Source: Labedella gwakjiensis
GTDB taxonomy: Bacteria; Actinomycetota; Actinomycetes; Actinomycetales; Microbacteriaceae
Assembly: GCF_003014675.1 (NCBI RefSeq)
Contig: NZ_PYAU01000001.1
Location: 2,666,001 to 2,730,000, forward strand
DNA: 64,000 bases
Direction: 5' to 3'
Made by a program: the position numbers and the translations under genes. The notes beneath the pieces are model-generated. The model searched no databases. It was not told the DNA's origin and worked only from the letters and a program-made list of their open reading frames with translations. Of the stretch, positions 24,975 to 33,132 are shown piece after piece (within the stretch, counting starts at the first letter, position 1; every line of letters begins with the position of its first letter).

Positions 24975-25511
24975 TCAGACGCTGGCCTTGCGGCGCATCG
25001 TGCGGACCAGCAGGAGCACGATGCCGAGCGCGAGAGCGCCGCCCGCGATCCAGATGGCGGTGAGAGCCGTGCCACCGGTGACGGCGAGTCCGTCGCCGTC
25101 GTCCGTGCCGGAACCGTCGCCGGCCACGACGGTGACCGCGGCGGTGCCGACGATGCCGGAGCTGAGGCCGGTGCCGGTGATCGTGTAGGTGCCCGAGGCG
25201 TTGGCCGGGAGGGTCACGTCGAGCGCAGCGGAGCCGGAGGCGTCCGCGGCCTTCGTGAGCGACTTCGTCTCAACCGCGGCCTTGAATACGGCGAGCGTGG
25301 CGGCCGAGGCGTTCTCGCCCGTGAGGGTGAAGGAGACATCCTCGCCCGGCGTGAAGGCTGCATCGATGGTGACGGTCACGGTGCCGCCGGGCGCCGGGGT
25401 ACCGGTGACGGTGATGCTGTCTTCCGGAGCGTAGAGCGCCTGAGCGGCGGTCGGAACGGCGAAGAGGGCGACAAGCGCAATGCCTGCTCCCGCAATGATC
25501 TTTTTGAACAC
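24975..25511 (-). CDS. small cell-wall-anchored protein (LAVTG sorting signal), paralogue 2
   Basis: The start is GTG 25511, preceded by an AGGGGG-type ribosome site. The 178-residue product has a signal peptide (MFKKIIAGAGIALVALFAVPTAAQA) and a sorting signal LAVTGGT followed by a hydrophobic helix and RRKASV. The body is beta-rich, about one Ig-like domain, with Thr-rich strands (GGTVTVTIDAAFTPGEDVSFTL). It lacks the cysteines of paralogue 1. It precedes the exopolysaccharide operon on the same strand but has its own terminator. Confidence 0.82.
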   Translation of the reverse strand: MFKKIIAGAGIALVALFAVPTAAQALYAPEDSITVTGTPAPGGTVTVTIDAAFTPGEDVSFTLTGENASAATLAVFKAAVETKSLTKAADASGSAALDVTLPANASGTYTITGTGLSSGIVGTAAVTVVAGDGSGTDDGDGLAVTGGTALTAIWIAGGALALGIVLLLVRTMRRKASV

Positions 25512-25631
25512 GTTGTCCCCCTGAAGGATCGGTCTGCGTTTTATGGGCGGCCACAGCCGTGCGTGGCTGGGTCACGGTGCTGTGAGAGTCCTGGAGTCGA
25601 ATCCGTCAGAGGACGGTCCAGTCATTCCATT

Positions 25632-27602
25632 CTAGGGAAACTTGCAGTCAAACCTAGGTTTCTCTGTTTCGATCGCGTGAACCCCTGGCGTCATTTCCGT
25701 AACAGGAGAATCCGACGGATCCTCAGGAGCGAGCCAGCGCACGTGGATCGTGGCGGTCTCTCCGGGTGCGAGTTCCACCGTCGTGAGCACCACCGGCAGC
25801 CCGAAATCCTGCGCCGTCCGCGAGGAAACGGCCTCGCCTCCGCGCTCGATTCCGACGAACTGTGACCCGTCCGCACCGTAGAACGCGAGGATAATCTTCG
25901 TGTTACCAGGGGTTACGCCGAACTGGCCTCCGCCCGTGACGTAGCTGGGCAGACTCGTGGCGGCGTCGGTCGGCGCTGTACTCGTCACGGTCACCTCGAC
26001 GTCGCGGTACGGCCGCCCGTCGTTCCGGCAGGACGTATCGACCGCCCCGAGCCGGTACTCCAGATAGGTGCCCATCTTGGCCCCGGTGGAATCGTTAATG
26101 TAGACCCCGTACCGATCTTGTCCCCCGAACTGGGTGAGATCTCCGTTGAGAGATGTGTCGTCGAGGATGGCCTGCTCGACGGGATCGCTGCTCCAGATGA
26201 GTACTCGTCGCTCGCTCGAGGCCTGGGCCAGGGCCTCGATGAACGCGACCGGATCGACGTCGCCGGATGAGATCGCCGAGAACACCGCGGCCGCGGTCGA
26301 TGCGAAGAAGAGGTCCTGGACCTGCGTGTCCGGGTAGCGGGAGTAGACATCCTGAAGAAGCAGTTTCACGGCGTTGTCGCTCGTGAGCTGGTCGCCCGTG
26401 GCGAGGGTGATCGGGCCGGTGGCACGCAGCAGGTAGCTCAGCGTGGTGGGGTCGAGGGCGATCACGCCGTCGACCTTCGTACCGTAGGAACGCTCCCACC
26501 AGGCCTGAGCGAGTTCGCCCGAGAGAGGGAATTGCGGCGTGATCGTGATGTTCTGGGCGAACCGCCCCGTGATGTCCCCGTAGATGCCCTCGGTCTCCGT
26601 CGGGAGGTCGATGATCGGCTGGTCGGCCTTGGGGAAGTCCTGCGCCGTGGCCTGCTGGGTGAGCGACATCGTTCCGTTCTCCGTGTGCAGGAGAGCGAAC
26701 GCGCCGGCGATTCCGCCGGCGGAGCGAGGCTCTGCGGAGTTCTGGAAGATCAGCAGATAGTCGCGCGGCCGATCGCTCCCGAGCACGAGCGGCAGCAGCT
26801 GCACCGCACGATTCGCGGCATCCGTGGCGGCATCGGCCGTGTCCACGAGCCCACCGAGCCGATCCACTGCATCCGTCACGGGGGAGAGCGTCCCTGACGT
26901 GTCGATCGCATCCACCCGATCATGCGCCGCAGCCGTGGCGGCCGCGGCCTGCGCAACCGTGGGTTGGGCGTCGATGAGGGGCTGGACGGGCAGTGCGCCG
27001 TCCTTCGGCGTGAACTGTTCGAGACTGAAGTCCTGCACGAGCGTGAGCAGCGGGTCGAGTGCATCCGTGGCGAGGGAGTCCACCGATCCGGCGATCTCTC
27101 GAACGGCGTGGAGGTCGTCGCCGATGAAGGGCAGCACCTCGAACGCGCGCCAGACGGGATCGCCGGTCAGGCTCGCAGCGGAGGCGGTGTGCTGGGCGAG
27201 CCGGTCCGCCGTGCTGCGGGCCCCCTCGGTGTCGCCATCACCGATCGCGGACACGACATCGTTGGCGAGCGGAACGGCGGCCTCGAGCTCATCCTTGGCG
27301 AGAAGGGCGCGGATGCCCACCCACGCCGTCGCCGCGATGAGGACCACGGCGACACCCGCGATGCTCCACCCGATGATGCGGCGGCGACGCGCACGCTTCC
27401 GACGGGACCGGCTGCTCGTACCCTTCCCGCGTCCGCTACTGCTCGACCCCGAACCGCTGCTGCTCGAGCTCCGCCTCCGCCGGTTCCCCTTGGCCTCCCA
27501 GGCGTCGAGGTCGAAGTCGGGCCCGCCGGGCGCGGTGGAATCCGCGGGGCGCGTGGCGTCGTTCTCGCCGGCGGTACCCTCCGGCTTGTTCGCGTCGGTC
27601 AC
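25632..27602 (-). CDS. DUF4012 membrane protein of the exopolysaccharide operon
   Basis: GTG 27602 is the likely start, since it overlaps the stop of the upstream gene (GTGA). The 656-residue protein has a cytoplasmic N-terminus with a Ser-rich and Arg-rich segment (residues 40-75), one membrane helix at 76-98, then a large outside portion matching DUF4012: 'DYLLIFQNSAEPRSAGGIAGAFALL', 'IDLPTETEGIYGDITGRFAQNITITPQFP', 'VDGVIALDPTTLSYLLRATGP'. DUF4012 proteins are found in actinobacterial polysaccharide loci and some fold models liken them to LCP-type attachment enzymes, but their role is not established. Confidence 0.85.
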   Translation of the reverse strand: MTDANKPEGTAGENDATRPADSTAPGGPDFDLDAWEAKGNRRRRSSSSSGSGSSSSGRGKGTSSRSRRKRARRRRIIGWSIAGVAVVLIAATAWVGIRALLAKDELEAAVPLANDVVSAIGDGDTEGARSTADRLAQHTASAASLTGDPVWRAFEVLPFIGDDLHAVREIAGSVDSLATDALDPLLTLVQDFSLEQFTPKDGALPVQPLIDAQPTVAQAAAATAAAHDRVDAIDTSGTLSPVTDAVDRLGGLVDTADAATDAANRAVQLLPLVLGSDRPRDYLLIFQNSAEPRSAGGIAGAFALLHTENGTMSLTQQATAQDFPKADQPIIDLPTETEGIYGDITGRFAQNITITPQFPLSGELAQAWWERSYGTKVDGVIALDPTTLSYLLRATGPITLATGDQLTSDNAVKLLLQDVYSRYPDTQVQDLFFASTAAAVFSAISSGDVDPVAFIEALAQASSERRVLIWSSDPVEQAILDDTSLNGDLTQFGGQDRYGVYINDSTGAKMGTYLEYRLGAVDTSCRNDGRPYRDVEVTVTSTAPTDAATSLPSYVTGGGQFGVTPGNTKIILAFYGADGSQFVGIERGGEAVSSRTAQDFGLPVVLTTVELAPGETATIHVRWLAPEDPSDSPVTEMTPGVHAIETEKPRFDCKFP

Positions 27603-28573
27603 GTCCAGGTCGCTCCTTGGTCGGTGGAGATGAGCAGGCGATCGCCCACCCAGATCCACATGCTGTCGTCCGTCCAGTCGATCGCCGTCGATCCGCTGAG
27701 GTCGGCGGGAGACTCCGAGCTTTCCACACAGCCGAGCGGAGAGGAATCACCCGTGAGACCGATGTTCGTGAGCAGCACGCCGGCGCAGTCGTTCGAGCCG
27801 ACGCTGGCGGTGATGAGACCGTTGCTCGTCCCCGTGAGGGCGACCGTTCCGGCCGGCGCATCGACACTCGTCCAGGTAGCCGCGACATCGTCGGTGATGT
27901 GAGCCGAGCCGTCGGCGCACAAGACGCCGGCCCGGGAATCGTCGATGGGGGCCACCGAGACCGCACTCGCGCACGGTGCCGCCACGTCGCGGCCGGGGGC
28001 ATGCATCGTCGCACTTCCGACCGGTGCGAGGTACCAGGTGCCGTCGAGCTGATCGGGAGCCTCAGCGAAGTCCGCTCCCGCCACGAAGGTGCGTGCTGCG
28101 TCGGGTGTGCAGTCCTCGGCCGAACCGAGGAACGTGGCGGTATCGGCATCCGTCACGACGATGCGCTGAAGTGCCAGGACCCCGGTCGTCGTCGTCAGGT
28201 CGGTGGACGTCCAGGTGGCTCCCGCGTCCGTTGTGAGCTCGGGATTCGCAGCCGTGGCCGGGCAGGCGCCTGTCATCGCTCGCCAGGCGACGGTCGCGTT
28301 CAGAGCGGTGAGCACACGCGTGGGGGCCGCCACCGTGACGCCTGGGGTGGCACTCGGCGTGGGAGTGTTCGCGGGCGTCGCCATCGGTGACGATGCGACG
28401 GGAACCGGTTCGGCCGGTGGTCCCGAGCCGTTGTCGCGCGGAGACATCGAGCGGAGCGCCAGAACCACCAGCAGGATGTCGACGGCGAGGAACAGCACGA
28501 TCCCGGCGATCGCCAGCCATCGTTTCCGCGCCTCACGGGCCGCCGACATCCGCCGTGGTCTTCTCGGCATCAT
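27599..28573 (-). CDS. membrane-anchored Asp-box (BNR-like) protein of the exopolysaccharide operon
   Basis: A 324-residue protein with a basic start, one membrane helix (residues ~20-40), a Pro/Thr linker and an outside domain. Sialidase-type Asp-box motifs are visible: TTDAGATW (114-121) and STDQGATW near the very end (about 316-323), with a degenerate ITDDVAATW between. These mark beta-propeller blades, but the protein is short for a six-bladed propeller. No enzyme motif is seen. Its ATG overlaps the tyrosine phosphatase stop (TGATG), and its stop overlaps the DUF4012 start, so it is tightly coupled to both. Confidence 0.7.
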   Translation of the reverse strand: MMPRRPRRMSAAREARKRWLAIAGIVLFLAVDILLVVLALRSMSPRDNGSGPPAEPVPVASSPMATPANTPTPSATPGVTVAAPTRVLTALNATVAWRAMTGACPATAANPELTTDAGATWTSTDLTTTTGVLALQRIVVTDADTATFLGSAEDCTPDAARTFVAGADFAEAPDQLDGTWYLAPVGSATMHAPGRDVAAPCASAVSVAPIDDSRAGVLCADGSAHITDDVAATWTSVDAPAGTVALTGTSNGLITASVGSNDCAGVLLTNIGLTGDSSPLGCVESSESPADLSGSTAIDWTDDSMWIWVGDRLLISTDQGATWT

Positions 28574-29202
28574 CAGCGGGCTCCCGGAGTCGACGGTGAG
28601 GTGATCGTCGCGGCGCGGCGCAGCACGCGGACGGCGATCTCAGCGGCGGGTACGAGCTGACCGGCCGACTCCCGATAGATCGCATCGCCGCGGCGGTGAG
28701 GGTCGACGATGTCGTCGTCTGCCGGGTCGACCGGGCGTTCGACGATGCCACGGCGTGCACCGACGGCGATCACCGCCTCGGCCAGACGCTCTCTGACGGC
28801 GTCGAGGGGGAGGGCTGCCGCGTAGGAGAGCTCGTCGTCGGTGGTGCCGTCGGCCAACCGTGCGAACTCGCGCAACGTGAACGTGGTGCGGGCTGCGCGC
28901 GGACGCATCTCCACGATGGAGCGACGATGTTCGCGGGACATCGCGAACACGAGGCCGGACGCGTCGATGAGGGCGGGCGAGAGGTCGCGCGCCAGGTGGT
29001 GCTCGGAGCCCAGACCGCCGAACTCCACGGACAATGCGGCCGCCTCCGGCGTCATCGGGCTCCCGACCATCGCGTACACGCCGGCACTCGCCACGCTGAC
29101 GCGAGGGATGTCCGCCAGGCCGCTCCGCAGGATCTGTTCGGCGAGCGGGGAACGGCAGATGTTCCCCGTGCACACGGTGAGGATCTCGAAGGTCGCGGTC
29201 AT
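28573..29202 (-). CDS. low-molecular-weight protein-tyrosine phosphatase (Wzb-like)
   Basis: The ATG at 29202 gives 209 residues beginning MTATFEILTVCTGNICRSPLAEQ, with the CX5R phosphatase loop (Cys11 to Arg17). 'VDPADDDIVDPHRRG' carries the Asp-Pro acid motif of this family. Such enzymes dephosphorylate the cognate polysaccharide tyrosine autokinase and set chain length or export. It lies directly after that kinase in the same direction. The ~50-residue longer middle section compared with minimal LMW-PTPs is typical of actinobacterial relatives. Confidence 0.9.
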   Translation of the reverse strand: MTATFEILTVCTGNICRSPLAEQILRSGLADIPRVSVASAGVYAMVGSPMTPEAAALSVEFGGLGSEHHLARDLSPALIDASGLVFAMSREHRRSIVEMRPRAARTTFTLREFARLADGTTDDELSYAAALPLDAVRERLAEAVIAVGARRGIVERPVDPADDDIVDPHRRGDAIYRESAGQLVPAAEIAVRVLRRAATITSPSTPGAR

Positions 29203-29269
29203 GTCGTCTCTCGGGTCGGTCCCGTGGTGGGTGTGCTGTCGGACTGGTCTCCGAGGAGAGCCGCGCGAA

Positions 29270-30682
29270 TCAGGACGCGCTGGCGGTCGACTGCTCCTTG
29301 GACTCGATCGGCTCGTCCGCGCCGTAGCCGTAGCCGTAGCCATAGCGCCCGTAGCCATAGGCGTCCGGGCCCGATGTCGGCAGCATCGTGAGGATGATGC
29401 CCGAGACGGGCGCGCCCACGTGCTCGAGAGTGGTAACCGCACCTTCCAGCTGGTGCTTGGTGGTGCGTCCCGCCGCCACCACGACGAGGGCGCCGCCCAC
29501 GAGCTTGCCGAGGATCGCACTGTCCGTGACTGGCAGTAGCGGGGGAGCATCGTAGATCACGTGGTCGAACTCGGCCGCGAGCGTCTCCACGAGGTGCTCC
29601 ATGCCGGGGGAACCCAGAAGTTCGCTCGGGTTCGGCGGGATCTTGCCGGCCGGGAGCACCGTCACGGTGGAGCGACCCCACGGCTGGAGCACGTCGTGGA
29701 GTTCGGCGCGGCCGATGAGCACGTCGGTGAGTCCCACGCTTCCCTCGATGCCCATGTAGTCGGCCACCTTCGGGCGACGCAGGTCGCCGTCGACCAGAAC
29801 GACGCGGGAACCCGCGGCCGCCAGAGCGATGGAGAGGTTGGCCGCCGTGGTGCTCTTGCCCTCGGACTCGATCGAGGAGGTGACCACGAAGCTGTGGCCG
29901 GCGCTGCCGGCCCCGATGAACTGCAGGTTGGTGCGCAGACTGCGGAACGACTCCGCGCGCGGGCTGCGGGGGTCGTCCTGCACGATGAGCGGGCGGGAGA
30001 CGGCCTTCGGGTCGAAGGCAATGCCACCGACGATCGCGGCCTCCGTGACGCTCTTCACGTCGCGCTCGGTGCGTATACGTGTGTCGAGAACTTCACGGAG
30101 AACGCCGAAGCCCACGCCGAGCGCGAGGCCGACGAGGAGACCAAGGATGAGATTGATAGTGGCGTTGGGGCTCACAGGGGTTGATGGAACGGTCGCCTGC
30201 TGAACGAGGCTGAGCTTGACCGGCGACACAGCGCCCTCCTCGAGTGGCCGCTCGAGATTATCCACGACGCTTGTGAGACTCTCCGAGGTTCCGTTTGCAA
30301 TATCTGCCGCCAGAACCGGACTAGCGTTCGTGACCGTGATCTCGATCAGTGATGTGCTCTCCCGTGCGGACGAAGAAATGCTTCGCCCCAGGGCATCCGC
30401 GTCGGTATCGAGGTCCAGGTCTGCGATCACGGGAAGGAGTACAACCGGCGTGCTGACGAGATCGGCGTATGTATTGACGCGCTGCGTGGCAAACGCATTG
30501 CCTTGATTGAGGTCTGTCGCGCTTCCGCCGGCTTGCGTCGATACGAACACCTTGCTCGTCGCGCTATAGAGCGGAGTCTGCAGAAGTGAGTACCCTGCGG
30601 CTGCGGCGACGCCGAGCAGGACCATCGCCGTTATGAGAACCCAACTCTTACGCAGGATCCTGATGTAGTCGCGCAACTCCAC
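29270..30682 (-). CDS. polysaccharide co-polymerase/tyrosine autokinase (Wzc-like)
   Basis: GTG 30682 (MELRDYIRILRKSW) is preferred; the upstream in-frame extension lacks the family pattern. The 470-residue protein has a chain-length-determinant domain with two membrane helices (about 15-35 and 174-195), then a cytoplasmic BY-kinase domain: Walker A SIESEGKSTT (270-279), Walker A' VVLVDGDLRRP (294-304) and Walker B VIYDAPPLLP. The C-terminus has a Tyr-Gly cluster with six tyrosines (442-453), the usual autophosphorylation site. It regulates chain length and export of the exopolysaccharide made by the adjacent genes. Confidence 0.93.
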   Translation of the reverse strand: MELRDYIRILRKSWVLITAMVLLGVAAAAGYSLLQTPLYSATSKVFVSTQAGGSATDLNQGNAFATQRVNTYADLVSTPVVLLPVIADLDLDTDADALGRSISSSARESTSLIEITVTNASPVLAADIANGTSESLTSVVDNLERPLEEGAVSPVKLSLVQQATVPSTPVSPNATINLILGLLVGLALGVGFGVLREVLDTRIRTERDVKSVTEAAIVGGIAFDPKAVSRPLIVQDDPRSPRAESFRSLRTNLQFIGAGSAGHSFVVTSSIESEGKSTTAANLSIALAAAGSRVVLVDGDLRRPKVADYMGIEGSVGLTDVLIGRAELHDVLQPWGRSTVTVLPAGKIPPNPSELLGSPGMEHLVETLAAEFDHVIYDAPPLLPVTDSAILGKLVGGALVVVAAGRTTKHQLEGAVTTLEHVGAPVSGIILTMLPTSGPDAYGYGRYGYGYGYGADEPIESKEQSTASAS

Positions 30683-30798
30683 GTTCGCGGCCTTCCTCGA
30701 TAGGGCGACGCCCGATCGACGCCTTGCGAAACATGCTCCCATACATCCGTCCACAGTCCGCTTCGATCCGTGACGGATCTCCCACTACGGTGGCTCAC

Positions 30799-31515
30799 AT
30801 GCCCACCACTCATCGCTGGAGCCTGACGGTGCCCGTGGTGGGTGTGCTCATCGCCGTCGCGGTCCTTCCGGTGGCGTCCCTTCCTTCGGTTCCCGCTGCG
30901 CTCCGAGAGTCTCTTTCGTACGCCGTCGTCTGGCTGCCTCTCTCCGCGGCGGTCGCGCTGTCCGTCCGCGGCGCCACAAAGGGGCGTGTCGAACCGTGGT
31001 GGCGGGTTCTTCGCCTGCCGATCTCCGTTGCCGGGGTCGTGGCTGGTCTCTTCGTCGGGCTCACCGCTCGCTCGCTCGGTCTGCTCCTCGAGGTGCTCAC
31101 GACCGGACGGATCGGTACGGGATCCGCGATCCTGAGCGGCGGGGCGGTCGGCGTCGTCGCAGGTATCGCCATCGTTATCGCGTCGATCGTGGTTGCCCCC
31201 GTGCTCGAGGAGCTGTTCTTCCGCGGCACGCTCCAGCCGGCGGTGGGGGAGCGTCTGGGGTTGGGGCTTTGGCGTGAACTGGTCACCGTGCTCGTCGTGG
31301 CGGCCACATTCGCAGCGGTCCACGCTGTGGCCGGCGCGGGTCTCCTTGCTGCCCTCGTCACGTTCATCGCGGGCGTCGGGTTCGGCCTCGTCGCCCGGTC
31401 GTACAGGGTCGGTGCAGCGATCGTCGCCCACATGGTGTTCAACGCTTCAGGCCTCGCGATCGCCCTCTCAGCCACGGGTTTGTCCCCTGTTTATCCGACA
31501 CTCGCATTGGGGTAG
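30799..31515 (+). CDS. CPBP-family intramembrane metalloprotease
   Basis: A 238-residue multi-pass protein starting at ATG 30799. It has the CPBP/Abi signature EELFFRG (Glu137, Glu138, Arg142), a second-motif His175 in 'AAVHAVAG', and 'HMVFNASG' (His211, Asn215), the expected three motifs. About seven membrane helices are visible. It stands divergently from the tyrosine autokinase with a 116-base shared promoter region. Family members process prenylated or other membrane proteins, and some act in bacteriocin self-immunity; its target is unknown. Confidence 0.85.
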   Translation: MPTTHRWSLTVPVVGVLIAVAVLPVASLPSVPAALRESLSYAVVWLPLSAAVALSVRGATKGRVEPWWRVLRLPISVAGVVAGLFVGLTARSLGLLLEVLTTGRIGTGSAILSGGAVGVVAGIAIVIASIVVAPVLEELFFRGTLQPAVGERLGLGLWRELVTVLVVAATFAAVHAVAGAGLLAALVTFIAGVGFGLVARSYRVGAAIVAHMVFNASGLAIALSATGLSPVYPTLALG

Positions 31516-31614
31516 AACGTCATCTCCTCGAAACCTTCGAATCAATACACTGAGAGGGTCCCGCATATGGGGGTCCGAAAAGGGCAAAATGCTCGGCCGC
31601 AAGAGGGGTCCGAC

Positions 31615-33132
31615 GTGAGTACCGATGTTGATTCAGAAGTTGTGACACCGTCGTCGCCCACTCAGACCGGCGCTCCGCGCGAATCCGGCAGACGCCGTGA
31701 CTGGCGTCGCAGCTACGCTCGGCGCCTGGCGGTCACTGATTTTCTCGTGCTCGTCTGGGTCGTCTTCGGGGTGCAGCTCGTCTGGCTCGGTGGCGACGGC
31801 GACACGACGCGGATTCCTGCTCCAGGCGAGGCGCCGCTGGTCGTGAGCTACACGATCGTCTCGGTCGTCCTCACGGCCCTCTGGGTGCTTGCCCTTCGTT
31901 TCGGAGGCTCGCGGAACTACCGTGTGGTGGGTGCCGGGTCCACGGAGTACAAGCTCGTGGCCGATTCGAGCGGCCGCCTGTTCGGCTTCGTGGCGATTGT
32001 CGCGTTCATCTTCCGGATCGACATCGCCCGCGGCTACATCCTGCTGGCGTTCCCCCTCGGCATCCTCATGCTGCTGTTCTTCCGGTGGGCGTGGCGCCAG
32101 TGGCTGGCCGTGGAGCGTTCGCAGGGACGGTTCGCGTCCAACGTTCTCCTCATCGGGTCCGAGCAGAGCGTGGTCCACATCGCCACCCAGCTGTCGCGCG
32201 ACACGAGCGCCGGCTACCGCGTGGTGGGAGCGTGGGTCAAGGGCTACCCGGCGGGCGCGGAACTCGAGGGCATCCCGGTGCGTACATCGCAGGAATACGA
32301 CTCCATCGTCGAGGCGCTCGACACGTTCGGTGCCGACACGGTGGTGGTCACGAGTAGCGACACCCTCTCACCGCAGGAGCTTCGCGAGCTGAGCTGGCAG
32401 CTGATCCCGGGTGTGCACCACCTGGTGCTCGCCCCGAGTCTCACGGATGTGGGTGGCCCGCGTATCCACACCCGTCCCGTGGCCGGCCTTCCTCTTATTC
32501 ATGTGGAGACGCCGCGCAGTGAGGGCTGGAAGAAGTACGGCAAGCGCGGGTTCGACATTCTCGGGTCCGGCCTCATGCTGCTCGCGCTCAGCATCCCGCT
32601 CCTGCTCGTGGCACTCGCCGTGAAGCTCACCAGCCGGGGACGTGTGCTGTATCGACAGGAACGCGTAGGGCTCAACGGGAAGCCGTTCGAGATGCTCAAG
32701 TTCCGTTCGATGCGGGAGAACGCCGACGCGGAGCTGCAGCAATTGCTCGCTGCTCAGGGCACGAGCGACAAACCGCTCTTCAAAGTCAAGGACGATCCTC
32801 GACTCACGTCTATCGGGAAGGTACTGCGGAAGTACTCGATCGACGAGTTCCCCCAACTGCTCAACGTACTCAAGGGCGACATGAGCCTCGTCGGTCCTCG
32901 GCCTCAGCGTGAAGCCGAGGTAGCTCTGTACGACAACATCGCCTACCGGCGACTGCTCATCAAGCCCGGTATGAGCGGCCTCTGGCAAGTGAGCGGTCGA
33001 TCCGAGCTGTCATGGGAGGACGCGATTAGGCTCGATCTCTTCTACGTGGAGAATTGGTCACTTATGGGTGACATCAACATACTTTGGCGGACAGTGAGGG
33101 CGGTCGTCGCGCCCGGCGGGAGTGCGCATTGA
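31615..33132 (+). CDS. exopolysaccharide initiating sugar phosphotransferase (polyprenyl glycosylphosphotransferase)
   Basis: The start at GTG 31615 is supported by GAGGGG eight bases upstream; an ATG at 31567 also has a good site and would add 16 residues. The ~505-residue protein has four to five N-terminal helices, a central domain, and a C-terminal bacterial sugar transferase domain: 'KRGFDILGSGLML', 'PFEMLKFRSM', 'KDDPRLTSIGKVLRKYSIDEFPQLLNVL', 'GDMSLVGPRPQREAEV' and 'LLIKPGMSGLWQVSGRS'. It transfers a hexose-1-phosphate to undecaprenyl phosphate, beginning repeat-unit synthesis at the cytoplasmic face. Confidence 0.93.
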   Translation: MSTDVDSEVVTPSSPTQTGAPRESGRRRDWRRSYARRLAVTDFLVLVWVVFGVQLVWLGGDGDTTRIPAPGEAPLVVSYTIVSVVLTALWVLALRFGGSRNYRVVGAGSTEYKLVADSSGRLFGFVAIVAFIFRIDIARGYILLAFPLGILMLLFFRWAWRQWLAVERSQGRFASNVLLIGSEQSVVHIATQLSRDTSAGYRVVGAWVKGYPAGAELEGIPVRTSQEYDSIVEALDTFGADTVVVTSSDTLSPQELRELSWQLIPGVHHLVLAPSLTDVGGPRIHTRPVAGLPLIHVETPRSEGWKKYGKRGFDILGSGLMLLALSIPLLLVALAVKLTSRGRVLYRQERVGLNGKPFEMLKFRSMRENADAELQQLLAAQGTSDKPLFKVKDDPRLTSIGKVLRKYSIDEFPQLLNVLKGDMSLVGPRPQREAEVALYDNIAYRRLLIKPGMSGLWQVSGRSELSWEDAIRLDLFYVENWSLMGDINILWRTVRAVVAPGGSAH

